64,000 nucleotides of DNA from Bizionia sp. M204 (GCF_023205095.1 NZ_CP046242.1:1601001-1665000), one strand, 5' to 3'. Positions 24,747-34,366 are shown, counted from the stretch's first letter. Translations and numbers: made by a program. The notes: a model not told the origin generated them from the letters alone.

Positions 24747-24772
24747 AAAGGCTGCCTTGTGCAGCTTTTTTT
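24747..24772 (+). terminator. Intrinsic terminator of sodC
   Basis: Stem AAGGCTGC/GCAGCTT (one bulged G) with loop CTTGT, followed by a run of seven T residues just after the sodC stop codon. Confidence 0.8.
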
Positions 24773-24814
24773 ATTGCTAATTATTTCCTAATTTGGACAC
24801 TTAATACAAACTAT

Positions 24815-25348
24815 ATGCAGTTAGAAACTTTGGTTTCACAATTTCAAGACAAAAACGAAAAAGCATTTGAAACGCTTTACAATATGTATAGCGAAAGTAT
24901 GCATGGTGTTATTTATAATATTGTTCGTGATAATGACCTTGCAGAAGAAGTCATGCAAGATGTCTTTATTAAGGCTTGGAACAATTCAGCTTCATATTCT
25001 TCAAAAAAAGGACGTTTTTTTACTTGGATTCTCAATATCGCTAGAAATGCCGCTATTGATAAAACACGATCTAAAACCTTTAAGAATTCGAAAAAAAACC
25101 TTCAAGCCGATTTTTTCGTAGATATATTAGAAGATCAGGATAGCTTAAATGATAAAACAAATGCTATCGGTATTAAAAAATTTGTAGACAAATTAGCAAA
25201 AAAGTGTATTGAGGTAATCGAGTTATTATACTTTAAAGGCTATACACAAAAAGAAGCTTCTGAAACTTTAGATATGCCCATTGGCACGATTAAAACCAGA
25301 AACAGAAATTGCATCAATGAGCTACGAATTATGTTAGACGTAAATTAA
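24815..25348 (+). CDS. ECF RNA polymerase sigma factor
   Basis: A 177-aa sigma-70 family protein with region 2 (FETLYNMYSESMHGVIYNIVRDNDLAEEVMQDVFIKAWNN split over about 18-58) and region 4 (CIEVIELLYFKGYTQKEASETL... about 130-160, with MPIGTIKTR). It overlaps the anti-sigma gene by one base (TAATGA), the usual arrangement for a sigma factor and its membrane regulator. The target genes are not evident; the neighbouring TonB/DUF4331 locus is a candidate. Confidence 0.92.
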   Translation: MQLETLVSQFQDKNEKAFETLYNMYSESMHGVIYNIVRDNDLAEEVMQDVFIKAWNNSASYSSKKGRFFTWILNIARNAAIDKTRSKTFKNSKKNLQADFFVDILEDQDSLNDKTNAIGIKKFVDKLAKKCIEVIELLYFKGYTQKEASETLDMPIGTIKTRNRNCINELRIMLDVN

Positions 25349-26178
25349 TGACAAATCAAGAATACATAGAGTCTGGAATTTTAGAGCTGTATATAGCTGG
25401 TAGTCTTTCTGATGAAGAAAACGAAGCAGTTTATAACCAACTCCTTGAAAATCCAGATTTATTAGACGAGGTTTTAAAAATTGAAGCTGCCGTTATGCAG
25501 CTTACTGCAGCTGTTTCTCCTTCAGACTCCAAACACTTATTTAAGGCTGTTAAAGAAAAATTAGGCTTGGATACGGATGCGGATTCTAAAGTGATTCCGC
25601 TACATCAACCTAAAACAAATTACTTGGCATATTCTGGCTGGGCAGCATCTGTGTTGCTAGCTGTAGGTTTAATGTACTTCTTTAATCAAAATAACACATT
25701 AAAATCTGATATTCAAGTTGTTGAAACAGAATTACAAAAACAAACTATTGATAATACCTTATTAGAAGAGCGTATAACTAAAACCACCGCAAACTTAACG
25801 GAAGCTCAAAAATTATTATCGGTTATACGGGATAAAGATATTCTTTCTGTTCCGCTTGCAGGTCAAGCTGTTTCGCCAGAATCTTATGCTAATGTATATT
25901 GGGATAAAGAGGGCAACACGGTTTATTTAGATGTGCAAGGTTTACCTGAACCTCCGGCTGGAAAAGTATACCAAGTATGGTCCTTAACCTTAAATCCACT
26001 TGCTCCTACTAGTCTAGGAACAATAGACAACTTTACCAGCAATACCAACAAAATATTTACCATAGAAAATGCCAATCAATCGGAAGCATTTGGAATTACA
26101 TTAGAGCCTGCTGGCGGTAGTCCAACGCCAACTATGGAACAATTGTATACGCTTGGTGCTGTTACTTCAGAATCTTAA
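25348..26178 (+). CDS. RskA-like anti-sigma factor
   Basis: A 276-aa protein with an N-terminal cytoplasmic domain (YIESGILELYIAGSLSDEE, about 5-24), a single TM helix (about 97-112), a coiled-coil-like stretch (about 115-160) and a C-terminal RskA domain with YANVYWDKEGNTVYL and GKVYQVWSL. It would hold the preceding sigma factor inactive at the membrane. No zinc-binding HxxxCxxC motif is visible. Confidence 0.88.
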   Translation: MTNQEYIESGILELYIAGSLSDEENEAVYNQLLENPDLLDEVLKIEAAVMQLTAAVSPSDSKHLFKAVKEKLGLDTDADSKVIPLHQPKTNYLAYSGWAASVLLAVGLMYFFNQNNTLKSDIQVVETELQKQTIDNTLLEERITKTTANLTEAQKLLSVIRDKDILSVPLAGQAVSPESYANVYWDKEGNTVYLDVQGLPEPPAGKVYQVWSLTLNPLAPTSLGTIDNFTSNTNKIFTIENANQSEAFGITLEPAGGSPTPTMEQLYTLGAVTSES

Positions 26179-26187
26179 TTTTTGCTC

Positions 26188-26859
26188 ATGAGAATTAAGA
26201 TTCTACTATGCTTAATACTTCCATTTTTTAGTTTTTCGCAAAAAACCTATCACTTTGATTATATGCTGACTTATGAGTTGGCTATTTTTAAAAAAGACAC
26301 TATTAAGAAACAAGTTATTTATCTAACAAACTCTAAAGATAATAGCTATTTTGTAGAGATTGCGGTTGACGAAAAAAAACAATATAATATTCTTTTTAAA
26401 GTGCATGATTCTTTTGCCGCAGATGTTATAACCACTATTGCCGAATTTAACAAAGCTGAATTTATAAATATACCTTGCGAGTATTTAAGGGATTACAGTA
26501 ATTCAAAAAAAAATGTTGCGGACATGTATGATTATAATATTTTGAATGACACCTTAATGGAAGGCCGAAATCATCAAAATTATCGCTTCAGAAGTACTTA
26601 TAGTTCAAAAAAACGTTTAAGAAAACGTGCTGGTTTCAATGTGTATATTATAGATTCTTTGCTGGGCGAACATGCACCCATTTTAACACACCCTACTGCT
26701 TATCACAAATGGAAAACGCATAACATTAATTTGCCTCAAGGCATCTACATAAAAAAGCTTTTTTATAACGAATATGATGTTTTAACTGAAGTGTCGAGTT
26801 TAACTTCTAGTTTTAAGATTGATAAAAAAATTGTTATTACTGGCACCTGCCACTTTTAA
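26188..26859 (+). CDS. Secreted protein of unknown function after the sigma/anti-sigma pair
   Basis: A 223-aa protein with a clear signal peptide (MRIKILLCLILPFFSFSQ). The ATG at 26188 is preferred over a TTG two codons upstream. The mature part is a beta-rich domain with no cofactor motif that I recognise, containing only two cysteines (IPCEY, GTCHF). It lies 9 bp after the anti-sigma gene, so it probably belongs to the same operon and may be part of the signal or the response. Confidence 0.75.
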   Translation: MRIKILLCLILPFFSFSQKTYHFDYMLTYELAIFKKDTIKKQVIYLTNSKDNSYFVEIAVDEKKQYNILFKVHDSFAADVITTIAEFNKAEFINIPCEYLRDYSNSKKNVADMYDYNILNDTLMEGRNHQNYRFRSTYSSKKRLRKRAGFNVYIIDSLLGEHAPILTHPTAYHKWKTHNINLPQGIYIKKLFYNEYDVLTEVSSLTSSFKIDKKIVITGTCHF

Positions 26860-26911
26860 TAGCTATTAGGTCTAGCGTATTTTATATCTAGTAAAATCTA
26901 TAAAACAAAAA

Positions 26912-26932
26912 GCGCCTGTATAAAACAGACGC
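26912..26932 (-). terminator. Terminator after the frameshifted TonB receptor gene
   Basis: On the minus strand GCGTCTGT and ACAGGCGC pair (one mismatch) around a 5-nt loop and are followed by TTTTTGTTTT. A second 9-bp hairpin (CAAACTGCT/AGCAGTTTG, 26957-26984) lies just before it. Confidence 0.65.
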
Positions 26933-27011
26933 CCACAAACTAACAAAAACACTAAACAAACTGCTCAAAAGAACAAGCAGTTTGCTAGTAATTCTTATCA
27001 TCAACAAACAC

Positions 27012-29253
27012 TTAAAACTTGTAACTCACAATTCCTTTAATAAAAAACGGTGTACCAGGTGTGAAGGTAATTTCTTCCACAGGATCAATTTCATTTTGTA
27101 ATCGCGTTTCTGTCGCAAATTGTGTTTCGTTCCATTCCGTATCAAATAGATTTTCAATGGCTACACCAACACTAATATTTTTATTGAAGGCGTAATTCAT
27201 ATTTAAATCGGTTACAAAATAACCTGTAGCAACAATTGAGTTGTCCTCATTAGCTGGCCTATCATCAATATATCGGTAACGAATTCCTGCAGAAAAACCA
27301 TTTAAATCATTAATGGATAAACCACCTGTTAGTGTAAAATCTGGTGCTAATGGAATATAGTCCGCACCACTTGGTTCATCCACACTTCTGGCATGGGTTA
27401 AAGTTGCGTCTGTATCAAAATACAACCAATTTGTAAATTGGTAACGAAGTCCTAAATCTAACCCATAACGTTCTGATTTTCCACTAGGCTCTACAACACC
27501 TGCATCTCCTACATATACAAACTCTTGCTCTGAAAACAAATACCATAATGCTGTATTAACCACCATTTTTGGGAATGGTTTCCAAATAGCGCCTAAATCG
27601 GCACCGTAAGCTCTTGGTAAAATTTCTTCACCATTTTGCGCAACAACTACGCGCGCATCATTGGAATGGAAGCCTATTCCTGATTTTAAAAATAATTGTA
27701 AGTTTTCATTTTGATTATAAAAGAAATTCAATTTTGGACTTACTGTTGTTTTTGTTTCAGATAGTGTTTCATATTCTGCCACCAATGCATCGTTATACAT
27801 AAATTTAAAATAGTCCAAACGTAAAGCTGGTGCTATAATAAATTTGTTCAGCTTAAATTCAGCATTAACATATCCAAACATATTGGTTTCGTTTACATTT
27901 CCTAAGTGCTAAATAATTGAGTGTTTCGTTTCGGTTTAAGGTATGAGAAAGCTCTACATCATTAACCATATCATAACGCATACCAAAACCAGATGTAATT
28001 TTGGTATCTACTTCACCTACATGTGTGTCCTTTATGAAAGCGGTATTAAACCCGAAAATATCACGACTTTCAAATTGCTTAATCTGATCGCCATTAATAG
28101 GGTCTTCTAAAAAGAAGGTGAAATTGGAATACAACTCAAAACCATACTTAGAGTAAAATACATTGGATTTAAATTGTAAGTCGTTATCTAAAATAGATTC
28201 ATAAGCAACATTCACATTACTTCTTGAGGTGTTTCCACCTTCGGTATCATCAATAGAACCGAATCGTGAAATTAGCCCACTATCTACAGCTCGTTGTGGA
28301 ATTTGCCCGGAAGCATCCCAACGACTTGTAAAATGTGAAACCGTTAGGGACAATTTATCATTACCTTTTAAATAGGTACTGAATTTTCCAAATAAATTTA
28401 AACGATTGAAATTTTGAGGCGAATCATAAGGACCATCAAACTCAATATATTCCAATGCCACATAAGCATTAGAGCGTTTGTTGTTTTTCAATAAATCAAA
28501 CATACCTAATGTTCTTATTGAGTTAAATTGCCCGAAACTTAAACTAACTTCACTTCCATTAATATTATCTTTCGTGTTAAAATCTACGTATCCCGCAGTT
28601 GCAAAATCACCTTTATTAGCATAATATGGTCCTTTACCAAAATTAATATTATTGATGGTTTCCGGAATTACAAAATGTAAATCGCTATACCCTTGACCAT
28701 GTGCGTGAGACACCATATTTACTGGCATTCCGTCTACAGACAAACTTATATCTGTTCCGTGATCTATATCAAAACCACGTAAAAATATTTGCTCGGCTTT
28801 TCCACCTCCGGCATGTTGACCAATAATTAATCCTGGTACTTTACGTAATATTTCTTGTGATGAGTTTACAGGATTGGTTTCCAAATCTACTCTGGCAATA
28901 CTGTTCATGGCATTTACCTGTTCGGTAATAACTAATTCATTTAAAAGAATTGTTTTACTCTTTAAAACAACTTGAACACCATTTTTTAAATGATCTTGAT
29001 TGAGAATAACAGACATTTTTTCATAACCTAATAAACCAATGGTTAAAGAATCGCCTTGATTATTATTTTCTATGATAAACGTTCCGTTTGATAATGTGTG
29101 CGCGTGACTAGAGGTGTTAATATTATATACATAAGCGTTTTCAATAGGTTGTCCCTCATCATCATGTACAACACCTTTTACCGTTTGAGCATGAGCTATT
29201 TGAGTCATGATAAACACGGCAAATAAATATTTAATTACTGTTTTAGTTAGCAT
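27012..29253 (-). pseudogene. TonB-dependent receptor broken by a frameshift
   Basis: The receptor is read in two frames. The N-terminal part (29253-27865, 462 aa) has a signal peptide, a carboxypeptidase-regulatory-like domain (about 22-105), and a plug with LRGFDIDHGTDISLSVDGMP and HAHGQGYSDLHF. The C-terminal part (27881-27012) supplies the last barrel strands ending in GIVSYKF. Around 27901-27906 the coding strand reads GCA CTT A GGA AAT GTA: removing one A restores a continuous LALGNVNETNMFGYVNAEF frame of about 750 aa, a normal receptor length. Either a real +1 mutation or a sequence error. It sits below DUF4331 and TPR genes, so it probably served that system. Confidence 0.85.
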
Positions 29254-29273
29254 AATTGGTTTGGTTTAATAGG

Positions 29274-30569
29274 TTAGATTCTTGAAATTTCTTGAGATAA
29301 AATAGGTCCTAATTCATACGAACTAGACTCCAATTCGGGTTTTAGTTTTTGCGCTTTTTCAGTTAATCCATTTGCCTTATAAATTAGGGCTAAATGATAA
29401 ATGGCAAGAGGTTCAAAAGTATTACCAATAACGAACTCTTCCATAATACTTAACGCTTTTTTAACATTTCCGTTTTTATAATAACTCCATGCTAATAAAT
29501 CATAGGACATAGCCGTTGGACGGTTTTGAATTTCTTTCTTTGCCAATTGTAAAGCTGCTTCATGTTGATCTTCAGAGTCCACAAAAAGTTCAATATTATA
29601 CGCATTATACATATCTCCATAAGAGTCATTTGAAACCAAGGCTAAATACATATCAATATTACCTTCTTTGGCTTGTTTGTTTTTCATGAAATCCGCAATT
29701 TCAGCTTTCAATAAATACAAATCTGGCACTTGGTAATTTTGCGTTAAGGTGTTTAAAATACGTGTGGCTTCTTCTGGATTTCTTTCATAGGAATACACAA
29801 TCCAAGCAATTCCTTTTTTAGCATAAGCATCATTTGGATTAATGGCAAGTGCTTTTAAATAATAATTATAAGAATCCTTTATTTTTCCAGCATGCCCATA
29901 AAAGTCGGCCAAATTGGTGTAAGCCCATTCTTTAGAGCTATTAATATTAGCACTTTCTGCCATAGCTGTGGCTTGTTCCATATACTTTATGGCTGAATCC
30001 AAATCGCCTTGATGATCGCTCCATTTTGACAAGCGAATTAAATAATCAAAATCACTAAAATCTTTTATACGTTCCAAATACGTTTTTGCTGCAGCTACAT
30101 TACCAAGTTCTAACTCTACATCAAAAAGCATTTTATACGTAGCTACTATGTTTTCACCATTAGTTTTAGCTTTTTCCAGCATTGTTTTTGCTTCACGAAA
30201 ACGGTGTTGAGAAATATAATTTCGCGATAGTGAACGCAAATAACCTACGTTATTATAATTGGTGTGTTCATTTACTGCTTTTAAATTTTTTTCGGCTAAA
30301 ATTAAATGTTCAACCTTTCCTGTTATGGTAAATAATCGAGAATGAGACGCTGCAATTTTAGCTACATAAGGATATTGCGATGGTTCTTTTTCTAGCTTTT
30401 TTTCCCAAAATAAAAGATCCTTTTGAGCTTTTTGCAACGCATCATTCTCGACTAATTCTAAATAACTATAGTAATCTGTTTTTTCGGTTATTGCTTTGGG
30501 TTGGTTGTCACAACTTGTAACAATAAGCATGCAAACAAATAATCCGATATATTGTTTTAAAGTTTTCAT
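29274..30569 (-). CDS. TPR-repeat lipoprotein of the DUF4331 locus
   Basis: A 431-aa lipoprotein (lipobox VTSC, Cys20) built almost entirely of helical TPR-like repeats (for example YYLKALAINPNDAYAKKGIAW near 240 and a C-terminal AIYHLALIYKANGLTEKAQ). TPR proteins scaffold protein contacts; no enzymatic motif is present. It lies 20 bp upstream of the TonB receptor on the same strand and is preceded by a CAAA-repeat leader and the terminator of the DUF4331 gene. Confidence 0.85.
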   Translation of the reverse strand: MKTLKQYIGLFVCMLIVTSCDNQPKAITEKTDYYSYLELVENDALQKAQKDLLFWEKKLEKEPSQYPYVAKIAASHSRLFTITGKVEHLILAEKNLKAVNEHTNYNNVGYLRSLSRNYISQHRFREAKTMLEKAKTNGENIVATYKMLFDVELELGNVAAAKTYLERIKDFSDFDYLIRLSKWSDHQGDLDSAIKYMEQATAMAESANINSSKEWAYTNLADFYGHAGKIKDSYNYYLKALAINPNDAYAKKGIAWIVYSYERNPEEATRILNTLTQNYQVPDLYLLKAEIADFMKNKQAKEGNIDMYLALVSNDSYGDMYNAYNIELFVDSEDQHEAALQLAKKEIQNRPTAMSYDLLAWSYYKNGNVKKALSIMEEFVIGNTFEPLAIYHLALIYKANGLTEKAQKLKPELESSSYELGPILSQEISRI

Positions 30570-30581
30570 GTGTTGATGTTG

Positions 30582-30615
30582 TTTGTTTTGTTTGTTTGTT
30601 TGTTTGTTTGTTTTG
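30582..30615. repeat. TTTG tetranucleotide repeat in the leader of the TPR gene
   Basis: About eight TTTG units (five perfect at 30591-30610, flanked by units with an extra T). On the coding (minus) strand it is a CAAA repeat lying about 13-46 nt before the TPR start codon. Such short tandem repeats change length by slippage and could alter promoter or leader spacing. Confidence 0.85.
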
Positions 30616-30623
30616 TAATAAAA

Positions 30624-30655
30624 AAATCAGGGCATGCCCTCACATGCCCTGATTT
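30624..30655 (-). terminator. Strong terminator after the DUF4331 genes
   Basis: A 13-bp perfect stem (AAATCAGGGCATG / CATGCCCTGATTT) with a 6-nt loop. On the minus strand it runs into a U-stretch (TTTTTTTATTAC including the stem end). It ends or attenuates the DUF4331 transcript before the TPR gene. Confidence 0.85.
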
Positions 30656-30662
30656 AGAATCT

Positions 30663-31235
30663 CTACCAAGCGCTAGCTAAATATGGAAATTCATTTAAAA
30701 AGTCTTTGTCATTTGCATCTACATTATCATTTGATAATCCTGGAAATTCTGGAGCTGTTAAGCCTGTTTCACCACCAAAAATCAATATCAATTCTACTGT
30801 AATAACATCATCCGTTAAATTTCGTCCTGTTAAAACGTTCGTTCCATCGTAAAATGTTGTCGGTCCATCTAAGGAAACATTAAGAACGTCTGTTGCTAAT
30901 AAGCCTGTAAATTCTGCTGATGTTAACCCTAAAGCATTTGTATCTCCCGGATTGGCATAAGCAGGACTTAAACCTTCCAAATTGGTTTGGAACATGCTTT
31001 GAAATGCCGCATTTTGTTGCGTTGGGATTGTTTTATTAAACATGTTTTTACTATCCCCAGAAACGAATACAGTATTCACTGCTGGTCTTCCCATTTGATC
31101 TTGTTGTGCAAATACCCCAGAGAAATCAGGAGCAGTTGGACCTCCTTGTGCTGGTGTAAAGTCGTCGTCACTTGAACAACTAATTGTTAATGCTGCAATG
31201 GCAACAATACTAAATATGTATTTTAAATTTTTCAT
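30663..31235 (-). CDS. DUF4331 lipoprotein, C-terminal-half type
   Basis: A 190-aa lipoprotein (lipobox TISC, Cys20). The mature part (DQMGRPAVNTVFVSGDSKNMFNKT... ending in DDVITVELILIFGG and a final FPYLASAW) matches the second half of DUF4331 proteins. The first half is carried by the neighbouring gene, 29 bp upstream. Function of DUF4331 is unknown; the locus with TonB and TPR proteins suggests a surface binding or uptake role. Confidence 0.8.
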   Translation of the reverse strand: MKNLKYIFSIVAIAALTISCSSDDDFTPAQGGPTAPDFSGVFAQQDQMGRPAVNTVFVSGDSKNMFNKTIPTQQNAAFQSMFQTNLEGLSPAYANPGDTNALGLTSAEFTGLLATDVLNVSLDGPTTFYDGTNVLTGRNLTDDVITVELILIFGGETGLTAPEFPGLSNDNVDANDKDFLNEFPYLASAW

Positions 31236-31264
31236 AATATCTGTGTTTTAAATTTGTTAGTTTA

Positions 31265-31915
31265 TTATTGTTTACGTTTAGATTCCACCCACGTATTTAT
31301 AGTTCCAGTACTACCAACAAGGTTTTTTGGAACTTCTACCACTATGGACATTACGTTAGATCCAGCAAACGTATCTGATCCTGGATTAGCAAATTCCGTC
31401 TCGTTTCCTGCTATAATATCACCATAACGTGCGAAATCCATAAAAAATGGATCATCTCTAGGTCCTGCAAAAAACTTCATTTGATTCGCGTTTTCAATAA
31501 TGGCAGATTCTCCATATTGCGAAATATCTACACTTCCTTTAGCATTTTCTATAAGGATTGTACTATTGAGTCCTGTTGTAGAAGGCGCCGATGGCCCGAA
31601 GAAATACATTTTACCATTTCTTGGAATAGCTTGAATTACTAAATCTTCAATATTGTCTTGATCGGTATCAATATTAAATTCTATTAAAACGTTTTCGTCA
31701 AATGCGGCATCACTAGTATTTGCTGGACTTATCAACCCTTGAACGTTGGCGACAAAAACTAAATTGTCTGTGTTTTGCCCCTGAAAGGCGTAAAAATCAG
31801 TGATATCACTTGTACCACCTGCTACTGCTGGCGCATCGATATGATCGGCTGCTACCAAAAAGAAACCTGCTACGACTGCAACACCGATTCCTAAATAAAT
31901 TTTCATGTTTTTCAT
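31265..31915 (-). CDS. DUF4331 secreted protein, N-terminal-half type
   Basis: A 216-aa protein with a signal peptide (about 1-22), then the DUF4331 N-terminal signature DHIDAPAVAGGTSDITDFYAF and a central IEFNIDTDQDNIEDLVIQ strand set. It has no lipobox, so it is periplasmic or exported further. Together with the next gene it makes one complete DUF4331 domain in two polypeptides. First gene of the minus-strand unit. Confidence 0.82.
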   Translation of the reverse strand: MKNMKIYLGIGVAVVAGFFLVAADHIDAPAVAGGTSDITDFYAFQGQNTDNLVFVANVQGLISPANTSDAAFDENVLIEFNIDTDQDNIEDLVIQAIPRNGKMYFFGPSAPSTTGLNSTILIENAKGSVDISQYGESAIIENANQMKFFAGPRDDPFFMDFARYGDIIAGNETEFANPGSDTFAGSNVMSIVVEVPKNLVGSTGTINTWVESKRKQ

Positions 31916-32061
31916 AATTTTGAGTTTTTGTTAATTATTATTGACTCTCACACATACCTACGCAATAACTTTAAAGTCGGTTTTGTTAAAATTTTGTTAA
32001 CATGATTTTTTAAGGACTTTTTAGATTAATACTCTATCTTTACACCCTCAAATAAACGAAC

Positions 32062-33234
32062 ATGAATCCATCAGCAAATGGCTGGATAAATAAATTATTA
32101 CTCGTAGAAAATATTAGTACCAATCTTTCTACCCTATCTACAAACACCTTTTATAGAGAGCTTCGTCAAAACGGATTTATTTATGGAAGTAACGTAGGTG
32201 TATTTAATGACTATGTCTCTAATTCCGATTTTACAAGTGAAGAGATATGTAAAGTAAATTTAATTACGGCGTTTAATTATATTCATAGCACATCAGGCAC
32301 TACAAGTAATTTTGTTGATAGTATTCTAGACTTTTACACACTTATAAACGCTTACAAGGCATCCTTCTTTTCCGAACTTTTAGGCGGAAAGAAAAATGTA
32401 TCTACCCTTGAGAAAATCATTCATAAACGAGTTCAAATTGATGATAACATAATTGAAAGAAGTTTCAATTACTTTATTACCAATGCCTTATTATTTACGG
32501 ATGTACTAGCCTATAAAACGTTTTTAAAAACAGAACATATATCAGAAGTCTACCTTCAAAATTTAGAAGCGGCAATTGAAACGGTCGTCATTCACACCTT
32601 AAATTCTAAAATTCTGAAAAGTGATTATGACGAAAGTTTAATAAATTTATTTGAACAGTCACGGAGATATCATGACTCAAAAAAAATGAGTTATAATGAA
32701 GCACTCTCCCATATTTCGGGGGGTTTAGAAAAATATTATATTTTAGATATTGCGTGTATGGCAGCCTGGGGCGATACGATAATTGATAAGAAGGAATATG
32801 ATTTTTTAAATAAATTATCAACCGACTTACAATTAGAAGGCGCTAATATGGATGAAGCCACACGTGCCATTAATGTGTTTTACGAAACACATAAAGATAA
32901 AATAGCCTTATTAAGCTCCAAGAATGTTGTAAAAACATTTTACAATAATTCTAGCGAGATGGTAAACAAATTAATTTCTAGAAATAGTAAGCGTTTATTA
33001 AAGGAGCTTCAGGAAAGTAAGGATTTAATGAAGCTTTTAACGCAATCTACCATAAGAGAATTAAATGAAGACGAACAAAAACGCGTACACAATCAGTTAT
33101 TAGATATTTTTAAATCTATACCAAGTTTAGCCATATTTTTATTACCTGGTGGAGCCTTGTTATTACCAATTGTAATAAAATTTATACCAAAATTATTGCC
33201 TTCGGCTTTTGATGATAACCGGGTGGATGATTAA
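32062..33234 (+). CDS. LETM1-like, TerB-related protein
   Basis: A 390-aa cytoplasmic or membrane-associated protein. A middle region (about 225-270: LDIACMAAWGDTIIDKKEYDFLNKLS, read in parts) looks like a TerB fold. The C-terminus (about 350-385) contains FKSIPSLAIFLLPGG and LLPIVIKFIPKLLPSAF, the signature of LETM1-related proteins, with one membrane helix. Flavobacterial homologues carry the name LETM1-related biofilm-associated protein; true ion transport or biofilm function is not shown by the sequence. Monocistronic, divergent from DUF4331. Confidence 0.75.
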   Translation: MNPSANGWINKLLLVENISTNLSTLSTNTFYRELRQNGFIYGSNVGVFNDYVSNSDFTSEEICKVNLITAFNYIHSTSGTTSNFVDSILDFYTLINAYKASFFSELLGGKKNVSTLEKIIHKRVQIDDNIIERSFNYFITNALLFTDVLAYKTFLKTEHISEVYLQNLEAAIETVVIHTLNSKILKSDYDESLINLFEQSRRYHDSKKMSYNEALSHISGGLEKYYILDIACMAAWGDTIIDKKEYDFLNKLSTDLQLEGANMDEATRAINVFYETHKDKIALLSSKNVVKTFYNNSSEMVNKLISRNSKRLLKELQESKDLMKLLTQSTIRELNEDEQKRVHNQLLDIFKSIPSLAIFLLPGGALLLPIVIKFIPKLLPSAFDDNRVDD

Positions 33235-33272
33235 GAAGCCCAAGTAACTATTTAATTTTAAGACGTTTTTTA

Positions 33273-34028
33273 TTATTCCAACCAATTCTTAAAGTCCTTA
33301 ACTCGCTCACGAGCAACTATTACCTCTTGTTCGTTAAAGTTATTTAGTTTTATTTCTAAACGTGAATTGGTATAACTCACCATATCTTTTATTGCATGGA
33401 TATTAATAAAAAATTTTCTACTAATTCTAAAAAACTGTTTTGGATTTAATTCGTTATCTAATTGCTCTAAAGTGGTATCCAAAAGATAGCTTCTACCTTG
33501 ATTGGTATGCAAGTAGGTACCTTTATTTTCACTATAAAAACATTCTATTTCATCAATTGTAAACAGCTTTAAATGCTGCCCAACTTTTACTGAAAAACGT
33601 TTCTTGTATTCTGGTTCCGATGCATTAACCAACAGGTTTTTTATAGCATTAAAATCCAAAGCTACCTGTTGCTCTTTAAATTGATGTTCCTTAAACTTCT
33701 CTAATGCTTCTGCCAATTCATCGGTATCAATAGGCTTTAACAAATAGTCAATACTATTTAATTTAAAAGCTTGCAGCGCGTATTCATCATAGGCTGTTGT
33801 GAAAATAATAGCAGATTTAACTTTTACGGCATCAAAAATTTCAAAAGATAAACCGTCACTTAATTGAATATCTAAAAAAATAAGATCGGGATGTGGGTTG
33901 TTATCAAACCAATTTATTGATTCTTCAACCGAATGCAGCATAGTTTCAGCTTGGACTCCTAATTTATCTAACATCCGTTGTAATCGTCTTGCTGATGGTT
34001 TTTCGTCTTCTATTATTATGACATTCAT
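33273..34028 (-). CDS. LytTR-family response regulator
   Basis: A 251-aa regulator with a receiver domain (about 1-120; acidic pair EDEKPSARR, phosphoacceptor in LIFLDIQLSDG, Lys in LLKPIDTDEL) and a C-terminal LytTR DNA-binding domain (about 150-250, with CFYSENKGTYLHT and FFRISRKFFIN). It pairs with the sensor kinase at 34366-35697; the small 2TM gene lies between them. Confidence 0.93.
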   Translation of the reverse strand: MNVIIIEDEKPSARRLQRMLDKLGVQAETMLHSVEESINWFDNNPHPDLIFLDIQLSDGLSFEIFDAVKVKSAIIFTTAYDEYALQAFKLNSIDYLLKPIDTDELAEALEKFKEHQFKEQQVALDFNAIKNLLVNASEPEYKKRFSVKVGQHLKLFTIDEIECFYSENKGTYLHTNQGRSYLLDTTLEQLDNELNPKQFFRISRKFFINIHAIKDMVSYTNSRLEIKLNNFNEQEVIVARERVKDFKNWLE

Positions 34029-34054
34029 AGTGTTTTAGCTGGTTTAGATTGGTT

Positions 34055-34366
34055 TTATTTCTTATTATGGCGTTCCATATATTCCTTAATTTTACGTTCT
34101 TCCCAGTTTTTCCCTAAAACCCAATTTGGTAAAAAAACCGATAAACCATGGACTAACAATCCAAATCCCCAAAATGTAAGTGTAAAAAAATTCTTAAATT
34201 GAAAGTAACTTTCTCCAGGCTCCAATTCTTGTACATTTATTGCCACAATCATTAAATTGATAACAACATATACCAATAAATGCGAATAAAAACCCTTTAA
34301 TTTTTTTACTTCCGCTTTTGCCCGATCCAAGCGGTCTTGCGCTTCAAAATTAAAATTATTACTCAT
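34055..34366 (-). CDS. 2TM-domain small membrane protein
   Basis: A 103-aa protein from the ATG at 34366, which overlaps the kinase stop codon by one base (TAATG); an in-frame ATG at 34375 would start inside the kinase. It has a Lys/Glu helix (AKAEVKKLKGFYSHLLVY), two TM helices and the closing KNWEERKIKEYMER motif. It is clearly homologous to the tail of the kinase encoded just upstream, so it may act as a partner or modulator of it. Confidence 0.88.
   Translation of the reverse strand: MSNNFNFEAQDRLDRAKAEVKKLKGFYSHLLVYVVINLMIVAINVQELEPGESYFQFKNFFTLTFWGFGLLVHGLSVFLPNWVLGKNWEERKIKEYMERHNKK

Noticed and set aside
30582-30615. TTTG repeat (and TCAA repeat at 59846-59877) as a CRISPR array
   Set aside because: Units are four bases with no spacers and no cas genes; these are microsatellites.
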